Below are positions 1 through 5,713 of a stretch of DNA of 10,022 bases, piece after piece. Source of the stretch: Promethearchaeota archaeon (GTDB taxonomy: Archaea > Asgardarchaeota > Lokiarchaeia > Sigynarchaeales > SOKP01); NCBI GenBank assembly GCA_019894735.1, contig JAGXOB010000082.1, forward strand, positions 1 to 10,022, given 5' to 3'. The notes below the pieces were generated by a model. The model was not told the origin of the DNA. It did no database searches and was given only the letters and a program-made list of their open reading frames with translations. Position 1 is the first letter of the stretch. Each line of letters starts with the position of its first letter. The translations under genes were made by a program, and so were the position numbers.

Positions 1-673
1 TCTTTAAAGAACGTGTTGATCCTTGTATGTAATTATCTAAATCGTTATCTTCAACGGAATTTAAAATTCTTTTAAAATTAGTTGATATTTCACCTAATAT
101 TGGGAGCTTATTGTCATCCAGTAAACACCCTAACTCTTCACTGGTCAGGTATTTTAAATAGCCACTGTGACTTAAAAATAAAATGACGGAAGAATGACCG
201 CTCGAATATCTGAGTGCAATCTCTTCTTTAAATTTTTTTCTGGCAAGAGGATCTCCCACATCAGAAAGTCTTTTTAATAATGGAAACGCTAAATTTCTGT
301 GAAGTATTCGAGTGTCATAATCGTTTTCGGCCCAAACTTGAATATTGGAACAATGTCCAGCAAATTCTTCTTCAGGAGTGATTAAGTGTTGTGATCGTGA
401 GCCTTCTAAAGATTTATCAAGAACTTCTGCTGCTTCATCAATAGAATCAATTTGATCGTAATCTCTAACTCGATCAACAGGAATATTCAATAGGAGGTAC
501 ATACATTGAGTAAATTTTCTATTCTTAACATAAATATTTGTTCTGTTGTTCTGTAATTTTAGTGTAAGGTAGTCATTGACTTTAAATTCTCTCACAGTAT
601 TTCTTACTGTGGAACCGATCGAAAAGATAGTTAATGTGATTAAACCTATTATGATTATTTGAGTGATAATCAT
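1..673 (-). CDS. Membrane-anchored Asgard-type conserved protein, N-terminal part (cut by window edge)
   Basis: This reading frame is open from an ATG at 673 to the left edge, giving 224 residues with no stop, so the C-terminus is missing. An in-frame TAA five codons upstream of the ATG fixes the start. Residues 2-20 are a hydrophobic segment (MIITQIIIIGLITLTIFSIG), which suggests an N-terminal membrane anchor or uncleaved signal. The rest is soluble and has a string of distinctive short motifs: LLNIPVDRV (61-69), IDSIDEAAEVLD (75-86), GHCSNIQVWAENDYDTR (106-122), NLAFPLLKRLSDVGDPLA (127-144) and FKEEIALRYSSG (148-159). From memory, this motif series is common in Lokiarchaeota proteins, often ahead of leucine-rich repeats, but the biochemical role is unknown. 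The missing half could hold such repeats. I assign no function. It lies downstream of the regulator gene on the same strand, 127 bases away, with its own TATA-like site, so it need not share a transcript. Confidence 0.8.
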   Translation of the reverse strand, partial: MIITQIIIIGLITLTIFSIGSTVRNTVREFKVNDYLTLKLQNNRTNIYVKNRKFTQCMYLLLNIPVDRVRDYDQIDSIDEAAEVLDKSLEGSRSQHLITPEEEFAGHCSNIQVWAENDYDTRILHRNLAFPLLKRLSDVGDPLARKKFKEEIALRYSSGHSSVILFLSHSGYLKYLTSEELGCLLDDNKLPILGEISTNFKRILNSVEDNDLDNYIQGSTRSLK

Positions 674-710
674 GCTTCTAATGATTTAGGATTTTTGTTT
701 TGTTGGAAAT

Positions 711-720
711 TATAATTATA
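711..720 (-). promoter_or_regulatory. Candidate TATA box for the gene starting at 673
   Basis: The symmetric TATAATTATA lies about 42 nt upstream of the ATG at 673. With the usual archaeal TATA-to-start distance of about 26 nt, this predicts a leader of roughly 15 nt. The local sequence is very AT-rich, so the call is tentative. Confidence 0.35.
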
Positions 721-800
721 AGGTATTTCTCATCAGTATTAAAAAAAATAGTCTATGCAAATTTATCATAAAAATTACTAAAATCTCAAAGAAAACCTTC

Positions 801-2150
801 TTAAGGCTTGATGATTGGAGTTAAGCAATTAGGACAAACATCCCAATTTAACCTAATTAGGTAATTGCAATTTGGATTAGGACATTCAATTTCTTTTTCT
901 TCTTCAAGAATTGCTATTTTAAATGCTACGCTCAACTCACTAGCGGTCTCAATATCTCTAAGTAATTCTAATTCTTGGAAATTTATACCGCATCTTATGC
1001 AAATATTAGACAAATCATTTTTTAGTACGGTTTTTCCACATTTAGGGCAAAAACCCCGTAATAACTTTAAACTTTGAAATAATTCGGTTTCCTCAGATTC
1101 TGAAATGGAAACGAGATTTAAATCTTCATATCGCTCAGACTTGTTTATAATATTATATAAAGAGTTTTTTCCTCCCTCTGCTTTTAACAGTTTTTTAGAC
1201 TGCAACGCAATATCCATCAAGGATGTCTTTGGAATTCCCATATCTAGGGCGATTTTAATTATCATTTTTTCAACCAACATTTCAAATGGCTCTTTTATTC
1301 CGCTGATCCCTTGAGATTCATTCACATCCCATATTAATTCCATTTCCAGTAAAATATTAGTTAAATCCTCAGCTAATTTATCTAAATCTAAGTCAGAGAT
1401 CATTTTTTCTTCGGCTATGCTTAATTCAACTATCTCGTTTATCAAATTATCTTTAATTAATCGTATAGTAATCACACCCAGTACATCTTCCCTGTGGAAG
1501 AAGAATCTATCCTCGCCTCGACTAAACATATACAATCCTAAATCGCTGGACAATAGTCGATCTACATAGAAATCTATTCTTACCTTCTTTACGTTATAAT
1601 GTTTACAAAATTCAGTAATTTCAAATTTAAAGTCTCTGGTTAAAACAGAATTGTTGTAGATGTAAAATAATGTGAGATACAAATCGCGATTCTGTTCAAT
1701 AAGAAAATAATGTTCACCCATGTTAATAATGTTTCGAGTGATATCTGTTATTATGGATTCTGCCACACTAATTTCTTTGTAAAAAATTTTTAATTCAGAA
1801 AGATTCGAAATAAGATCATTAATTTCACTAAAATAAATCGATTCATCATAGCTTATGTAATCCTCACCAAGCTTTTCAATCCCTAAATCTGTTATAAAAT
1901 AACGCTGTTCTTGTATGTTCTTTGAAGGATTTCTATAAATTCTTTTTTCAATGTTATTTTTAGAGATATGAAACTTTATATATTTAGATACCGTAGATCT
2001 ACTCAAACTAGAGCATTCTATAATATTTGTGAATCGTAATGGGCCTAAATTCCTTAATAAATAAAGAATCCGTAAATCATATTGATCAATTTTTTTGATT
2101 TCTAATAAAACTTTTTCCTTTACCTTAGCAGTTACCGTGAATTTAGACAT
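801..2150 (-). CDS. Winged-helix transcriptional regulator with two C-terminal zinc ribbons
   Basis: A 449-residue protein is read from the ATG at 2150 (MSKFTVTAK). Residues about 20-95 form a winged helix-turn-helix: an IDQYDLRILYLLRNLG helix, a recognition helix around SSLSRSTVSKYIKFH, and a wing ending in QRYFITDLGIEKL. This pattern fits the MarR/PadR-like DNA-binding fold. The middle section, about 100-360, is mostly helical and unassigned. The C-terminus carries two zinc-ribbon knuckle pairs: CPKC and CIRC (C368, C371, C384, C387), then CPNPNC and CPNC (C423, C428, C439, C442). An upstream TTG at 2171 would add seven residues, but it overlaps the TATA box, so I prefer the ATG. It is divergent from the ubiquitin-like gene and may control it or itself; that is inference. 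The middle section could sense a ligand or bind a protein partner. Confidence 0.8.
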   Translation of the reverse strand: MSKFTVTAKVKEKVLLEIKKIDQYDLRILYLLRNLGPLRFTNIIECSSLSRSTVSKYIKFHISKNNIEKRIYRNPSKNIQEQRYFITDLGIEKLGEDYISYDESIYFSEINDLISNLSELKIFYKEISVAESIITDITRNIINMGEHYFLIEQNRDLYLTLFYIYNNSVLTRDFKFEITEFCKHYNVKKVRIDFYVDRLLSSDLGLYMFSRGEDRFFFHREDVLGVITIRLIKDNLINEIVELSIAEEKMISDLDLDKLAEDLTNILLEMELIWDVNESQGISGIKEPFEMLVEKMIIKIALDMGIPKTSLMDIALQSKKLLKAEGGKNSLYNIINKSERYEDLNLVSISESEETELFQSLKLLRGFCPKCGKTVLKNDLSNICIRCGINFQELELLRDIETASELSVAFKIAILEEEKEIECPNPNCNYLIRLNWDVCPNCLTPIIKP

Positions 2151-2171
2151 AAATAAAAAATAGATATTCAA

Positions 2172-2186
2172 TAATATATACTTTTG
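2172..2186 (-). promoter_or_regulatory. BRE and TATA box of the zinc-ribbon regulator gene
   Basis: Read on the minus strand, a purine-rich CAAAAG (2181-2186) is followed directly by TATATATTA (2172-2180). The TATA centre is about 26 nt upstream of the ATG at 2150. That is the classical archaeal spacing to a transcription start, so the message is probably leaderless. This also argues against the TTG at 2171 as the start codon. Confidence 0.6.
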
Positions 2187-2187
2187 G

Positions 2188-2271
2188 TTATACTTATACT
2201 TTAGTTTTATCTAGGTTGACTTTAAGAATTTATGAATCTGAACCTTGTTGTAGTTAAGTTTATACTTTTAG
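2188..2271. repeat. Three short TTATACTT repeats in the divergent intergenic region
   Basis: TTATACTT occurs at 2188, 2194 (extended to TTATACTTTAG) and 2260 (TTATACTTTTAG). The first two overlap in a 6-bp tandem and sit immediately upstream of the regulator promoter. They could be binding sites for a regulator of the divergent pair, or chance in AT-rich DNA. Confidence 0.25.
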
Positions 2272-2328
2272 CTTAGTAGACTTCAATTTAATCAAAAAGA
2301 CCTTTGTTTTTAATTACAAATTTTCATA

Positions 2329-2340
2329 TTACTATAGTAA
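2329..2340. promoter_or_regulatory. Perfect 12-nt palindrome upstream of the ubiquitin-like gene
   Basis: TTACTATAGTAA is a perfect dyad about 50 nt ahead of the ubiquitin-like coding region, close to a weak TATA-like TTTACATAAG (2344-2353). The position would suit a dimeric regulator such as the divergent winged-helix protein. In such AT-rich sequence a 12-nt palindrome can also arise by chance. Confidence 0.3.
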
Positions 2341-2375
2341 GACTTTACATAAGCATTAAAAAAATAATTCTAAAA

Positions 2376-2384
2376 AGGATGTGA
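2376..2384 (+). promoter_or_regulatory. Shine-Dalgarno-like AGGATGTGA before the ubiquitin-like frame
   Basis: GGATGTGA (2377-2384) matches the archaeal ribosome-binding consensus GGAGGTGA at seven of eight bases. It ends 7 nt before ACG at 2392 and 4 nt before TTA at 2389, and it overlaps the out-of-frame ATG (2379) and GTG (2381), each of which meets a stop within three codons. If it is a real binding site, the start lies at or near 2389-2392 and is not a standard start codon in this sequence. Confidence 0.4.
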
Positions 2385-2391
2385 AAAGTTA

Positions 2392-2643
2392 ACGACCCAA
2401 TATCGCTTCAGGTTAACTGGTGTTCCGCCAGACCAAGCTATTAAATTAATTGAAGTAGATCCTAACCAATCGATAGCAGAAATTAAAAAAAATGTTCAAA
2501 GGGAATACAAACTTAATCCTATTCTCGCTATTCAATTTATCTTTAAAGGAAAAGTACTTCCTGATCAGTTAAAGTTCGCTAAAATTGGAATTCATCCAAA
2601 AAAGGATGTCATTACTGTAATGGCTACTCAAGCAGGCGGATAA
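2392..2643 (+). CDS. Ubiquitin-like beta-grasp modifier ending in Gly-Gly (start codon unclear)
   Basis: The in-frame sequence from the ACG at 2392 gives 83 residues that read as a ubiquitin-fold protein. There is a first strand YRFRLTG (4-10), a helix SIAEIKKNVQREYKL (27-41), a FKGKVLPD turn (51-58) matching ubiquitin FAGKQLED, a last strand DVITVMATQ (72-80), and Gly82-Gly83 immediately before TAA. A bare Gly-Gly terminus is what an E1 enzyme adenylates, so no protease trimming would be needed. Size and fold match ubiquitin (76 aa) and the Asgard ubiquitin-like proteins. The 5' end is odd: after the in-frame TAA at 2371 there is no ATG, GTG or TTG until an ATG near the C-terminus. One extra A in the run at 2384-2387 would restore a GTG start (MKKLTTQYRF). 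The alternatives are a non-canonical start or a start-damaged gene. No E1, E2, RING or JAMM gene is in the window. Confidence 0.8.
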   Translation, partial: TTQYRFRLTGVPPDQAIKLIEVDPNQSIAEIKKNVQREYKLNPILAIQFIFKGKVLPDQLKFAKIGIHPKKDVITVMATQAGG

Positions 2644-2659
2644 TATTTAAGTTTTATAA

Positions 2660-2690
2660 TTTATTTTTTCTCTTTCTATTTTATTTTGCT
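2660..2690 (+). terminator. T-rich terminator after the ubiquitin-like gene
   Basis: A pyrimidine tract with several T runs (TTATTTTTTC, then TCTATTTTATTTTG) follows the TAA at 2643 on the coding strand. Archaeal RNA polymerase stops at such T tracts without needing a hairpin. It would separate the ubiquitin-like transcript from the DUF362 gene. Confidence 0.4.
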
Positions 2691-2702
2691 AAATCTTTTA
2701 TC
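2691..2702 (+). promoter_or_regulatory. Candidate BRE/TATA of the DUF362 gene
   Basis: AAATCTTTTATC is centred about 28 nt before the ATG at 2725. The spacing is right for a leaderless archaeal message, but the match to a TATA consensus is only moderate. Confidence 0.35.
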
Positions 2703-2724
2703 TTTCCACTAACGAATACTAATT

Positions 2725-3954
2725 ATGGGTCCTAAAACCAAAATCGCGATTCAAAAAATTAGAAATGAAGATGTAAAAACAGCTGTTTTTTCAGCCCTTG
2801 ACCTTATCGATGCTCAAAAATTAATGCAAAAGGATAATATGGTAGTGTTACTGAAACCTAATATCTTAATGGGTAAACCAGCTGAAAGAGCTGTTAATAC
2901 TCATCCCGAAGTTATCCGGGCTGTGATTCAGTGGGTAAAACAATTTAATCCTTCAAAAATATATGTATGTGATTCTGCTGGGGGTCAAAAACCCGGTATT
3001 ACAGAAACTGCCATGAAAGAGAGTGGCATCCAAAATATTTGCGAAGAAGAAGGAGTAATCTGTGTACCTTTTGAAAAAACAGAACGTGAGATTTATGAAG
3101 TAAAAGATGCTCTTGAATTGAAAAAAATCTCAAGTTCTCGTTTGATTAAAGAAGCAGATTTGATCATTAACATTCCTAAAATTAAAACCCATTGGCAATG
3201 TATTCTAACATGTTGTATTAAGAATATGTTTGGCACCGTACTTCTCGCAAATAAAGCAAAAACCCATGCTCAAGCAGCAATTTTGGAAAGGTTTTGTTCG
3301 GCATTAGTAGATATATATTCTGTTTCTAAACCACAATTAACTGTTGTAGATGGGTATTACTGTCAAGAAGGCCAAGGTCCTTCTAGCGGCGATGTAGTTA
3401 AGCTTGATATAATTTTAGCAGGGTTCGATGGTGTTGCTATAGATTCTACTGTGTGTAAAATAATTGGATTTGAACCAAAGGAAATATTGTATTTAAAAAA
3501 AGCTGAAGAAAAAAAATTGGGAACAACTGACTTAGAAAAGGTAGAAATCGTTGGTGAAACTATTGAATCTGTTTATCGAAAATTCAAGCGTCCTAAACTT
3601 AAGCCAATATCAATGCCTTTACCAAAGTGGTTAGCAGATTATATTGGAAAAACAATATTTAAGGCTTCAGTCAAGTTCAATAGAGATAAGTGCAAATTAT
3701 GCTCTACATGTTGGACCAATTGCCCAGTTAATGCAATTAATCCTCCTAAAGAGATAAAAAAAGGAAATGTTCCAAGTTGGGATAGCAAAAAGTGTATCAC
3801 TTGTTTCTGCTGCGTAGAGTTATGTCCTCATGAAGCAGTCAAATTTAAAATTAATTACGCAAAAAACGCTCTATTCTCATGGATGGGTGTAGGGTGTATA
3901 TCATTATTAATAGTTATAACCTTGATATTCTCATTGATTCTAAACCCACTATAA
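2725..3954 (+). CDS. DUF362 protein with two [4Fe-4S] ferredoxin motifs and a C-terminal membrane anchor
   Basis: The 409-residue protein starts with a DUF362 domain (about 5-280). Family hallmarks are KPNILMGKPAERAVNTHPEV (44-63), VCDSAGG (81-87) and INIPKIKTHWQCILTCCIKN (148-167). A dicluster ferredoxin segment follows, with C323, C326, C329 and C333-Pro, and C357, C360, C363 and C367-Pro. Both have the CxxCxxCxxxCP spacing that binds [4Fe-4S] clusters. Residues about 382-406 (LFSWMGVGCISLLIVITLIFSLIL) are a single membrane helix at the very end, so the protein should be tail-anchored with its clusters in the cytoplasm. DUF362 has no settled reaction; an electron-transfer or reductive role is inferred from the clusters. 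A separate promoter is likely. The flavoprotein gene starts 150 bases downstream on the same strand, so a redox partnership is plausible but unproven. Confidence 0.85.
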   Translation: MGPKTKIAIQKIRNEDVKTAVFSALDLIDAQKLMQKDNMVVLLKPNILMGKPAERAVNTHPEVIRAVIQWVKQFNPSKIYVCDSAGGQKPGITETAMKESGIQNICEEEGVICVPFEKTEREIYEVKDALELKKISSSRLIKEADLIINIPKIKTHWQCILTCCIKNMFGTVLLANKAKTHAQAAILERFCSALVDIYSVSKPQLTVVDGYYCQEGQGPSSGDVVKLDIILAGFDGVAIDSTVCKIIGFEPKEILYLKKAEEKKLGTTDLEKVEIVGETIESVYRKFKRPKLKPISMPLPKWLADYIGKTIFKASVKFNRDKCKLCSTCWTNCPVNAINPPKEIKKGNVPSWDSKKCITCFCCVELCPHEAVKFKINYAKNALFSWMGVGCISLLIVITLIFSLILNPL

Positions 3955-4068
3955 TCTAATCGATTGCTTGATTTTCGATAGGGCGTTAAATTTATACCTC
4001 TTTATTTTAACCTAAAACAGATTTAAACAGAAGAATAAGATCATTATTCATCTTTTTTTTATTACTCA

Positions 4069-4077
4069 ATATAATTT
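4069..4077 (+). promoter_or_regulatory. Candidate TATA box of the double-flavodoxin gene
   Basis: ATATAATTT is centred about 31 nt before the ATG at 4104, which predicts a leader of only a few bases. It implies that the flavoprotein gene can be transcribed independently of the DUF362 gene upstream. Confidence 0.45.
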
Positions 4078-4103
4078 TTATTTGATAAACTTATATTAAA
4101 GAT

Positions 4104-5495
4104 ATGAAGTTCACGGTTTTGAATGGATCACCGAAGGGAAATCAAAGTGTTACGATGCAATACATCCTATATATTAAAAAGAAGCATCCAGAGCATGAAT
4201 ACAACATTGTCAATGTCGCACAAACAATTAAAAAGATAGAAAATGACGAAAAGAGATTTGGAGATATAATTAATCAAATACAAGAATCAGATGGTGTTAT
4301 ATGGGGTTTTCCCTTATATGTGATGTTAGTTTGTTCCCAATATAAGCGGTTCATCGAATTGATTTCCGAAAGGAATGCCGAAGCTGTTTTTGAAAATAAA
4401 TATACAATAGTCATATCGACATCTATCCATTTTTATGACCACACTGCCCAGAATTATATGCAAAGTATTTGCGATGACTTAAAGATGAAGTACGTAGGCA
4501 ATTTCCCTGCAGACAGTTGGGACCTTCTTTGGCCAAAGCGACGAGCAAGATGGCTTTCATTTGTTGAGGAATTTATAAATCATATTGAAAATAATTTTCC
4601 GACTTCAAAACACTATGCCCCTTTAAATAAGAGAGCCTTTAATTACAATCCTGGAAAAATCATAGATGAATCTAAGAAAATCGATACACATGGTAAAAAA
4701 ATCCTTGTTTTAAGCGACGAAACCAAAGAAGGTACTAACTTAGGGAATATGCTAAAACGATTTAGAGATTCTTTCTCTACCGAAATCGAAATCCTAAATA
4801 TTAATGATGTTGATATTAAAGGTGGATGTATTTCATGTTTACAGTGTGGCTACGATCATAAATGTTCCTATATAGGAAAGGATGGATTTATTGAGTTTTG
4901 GGAAAACATTGTTATGACTTCAGATATTTTAATTTTTGCTGGTGTAATTAAGGACAGATATCTTTCATCAAGATGGAAGATGGCTTTAGACCGGGCTTTT
5001 TATATGACTCACACACCAACATTAATCGGAAAACAGATGGGGTATATTATTTCGGGGCCCTTAAGTCAAATTCCAAATTTAACTGAGATGTTTCAGGGAC
5101 ACATTGAGCTGCAAGGTTCCAATTTAGTTGATATCATAACGGATGAATTCGGAACATCAGAAGAGATAGATGCTTTACTTCACGATTTTGCTAGACGATT
5201 AGTTACATTTTCCAAAGCAGATTATATTAAACCTTTAACCTTTTTAGGAGAAGGAGGGAGGAAAATATTTCGTGATGATATCTATGGAAGAAATCGATTT
5301 GTATTTATGGCTGATCACGAGTATTACGAGAAACATGGTTTTTATGACACTTTCCCCCAAAATGATGAAAGAGCAAAGAAATTAAATGAAAAATTAATTC
5401 CGTTAATTAAAATAGATAAAGTTAGGAATAAAATGAATATGAAACAAGAATTTCTTCGCCCGTTCCTTAAAGTGCTTGAAGATCCAAATAAATAA
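4104..5495 (+). CDS. Fused double flavodoxin-fold oxidoreductase with one Isf-type cysteine motif
   Basis: A protein of 463 residues has two flavodoxin-like domains in tandem. Domain 1 (about 1-165) begins MKFTVLNGSPKGNQSV, the FMN phosphate-binding loop of the NADPH-dependent FMN reductase / iron-sulfur flavoprotein superfamily. It continues with SDGVIWGFPLYVMLV (62-76) at the flavin-ring position. Domain 2 (about 197-380) begins GKKILVLSDETKEGTNLG and carries C242, C245, C248 and C254 (CISCLQCGYDHKC). That compact pattern resembles the [4Fe-4S] site of methanogen Isf proteins. Domain 1 has no such motif. The last 80 residues are helical and lack cysteines. Single-domain relatives are about 180-250 residues, so this is a fusion or internal duplication. 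Likely an FMN- and [4Fe-4S]-dependent electron carrier in the cytoplasm; the substrate is unknown. The 58-residue gene follows after 26 bases and is probably co-transcribed. Confidence 0.8.
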   Translation: MKFTVLNGSPKGNQSVTMQYILYIKKKHPEHEYNIVNVAQTIKKIENDEKRFGDIINQIQESDGVIWGFPLYVMLVCSQYKRFIELISERNAEAVFENKYTIVISTSIHFYDHTAQNYMQSICDDLKMKYVGNFPADSWDLLWPKRRARWLSFVEEFINHIENNFPTSKHYAPLNKRAFNYNPGKIIDESKKIDTHGKKILVLSDETKEGTNLGNMLKRFRDSFSTEIEILNINDVDIKGGCISCLQCGYDHKCSYIGKDGFIEFWENIVMTSDILIFAGVIKDRYLSSRWKMALDRAFYMTHTPTLIGKQMGYIISGPLSQIPNLTEMFQGHIELQGSNLVDIITDEFGTSEEIDALLHDFARRLVTFSKADYIKPLTFLGEGGRKIFRDDIYGRNRFVFMADHEYYEKHGFYDTFPQNDERAKKLNEKLIPLIKIDKVRNKMNMKQEFLRPFLKVLEDPNK

Positions 5496-5508
5496 AGAAT
5501 AAACATTT

Positions 5509-5515
5509 AGAAGGA
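5509..5515 (+). promoter_or_regulatory. Ribosome-binding site of the 58-residue gene
   Basis: AGAAGGA ends 6 nt before the ATG at 5522. The presence of a ribosome-binding site fits translation from within a longer transcript that starts ahead of the flavoprotein gene, and it supports the short frame as a real gene. Confidence 0.5.
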
Positions 5516-5521
5516 ATTAAA

Positions 5522-5698
5522 ATGGCATGGGGAGGATCATTAAATAAGGACGGTTCTGATCATCTTAGAAATTTAAGAGAAGCGGATAAAGTAATAAAGT
5601 TCCTTGAAGGATTAAAAGGAAAGTTAAGTGATAAGGAAAAAAAAATCGTTTCAGACACAATTAATATTATTGTAAACCTTTACACTAAAGAGTCTTAA
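5522..5698 (+). CDS. Small protein of unknown function (58 aa)
   Basis: An ATG with a well-placed ribosome-binding site opens a 58-residue frame (MAWGGSLNKDGSDHLRNLRE at the N-terminus). The product has a glycine-rich start, then two predicted amphipathic helices separated near KGKLSDKEKK (32-41), ending in VNLYTKES. It has no cysteine, no membrane segment and no motif I recognise. The first residues and the charge pattern look like a small helical hairpin that could bind a partner protein. It begins 26 bases after the flavoprotein stop and is probably in the same transcript. It ends 15 bases before the 3' end of the convergent hydrogenase protease gene. It is called a gene because of its start signal and operon position; its role is unknown. 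Confidence 0.6.
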   Translation: MAWGGSLNKDGSDHLRNLREADKVIKFLEGLKGKLSDKEKKIVSDTINIIVNLYTKES

Positions 5699-5713
5699 AA
5701 TGAATCTTAAACC

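Noticed and set aside
865..1314. Plus-strand open frames opposite the zinc-ribbon regulator
   Set aside because: They are the reverse of the zinc-ribbon and adjacent coding sequence, rich in serine and phenylalanine as expected for a shadow frame.
2151..2171. TTG at 2171 as start of the zinc-ribbon regulator, adding MNIYFLF
   Set aside because: The TTG directly abuts the TATA box, and the ATG at 2150 sits about 26 nt from the TATA centre, as expected for a leaderless message.
2151..2391. A hidden RNA gene or upstream exon for the ubiquitin-like gene in the divergent gap
   Set aside because: No tRNA-like cloverleaf or bulge-helix-bulge intron structure was seen, and the only upstream ATG of note (2232) opens a frame of 14 codons that ends before the gene.
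2379..2392. ATG at 2379 or GTG at 2381 as the start of the ubiquitin-like gene
   Set aside because: Both are out of frame with the conserved protein. ATG is followed directly by TGA, and GTG reaches TAA after two more codons. They could serve only if a base is missing from the sequence.
3959..3980. Weak ATCGA...TCGAT inverted repeat after the DUF362 gene
   Set aside because: Five-base arms with an 11-base loop are too weak to call a terminator or operator.
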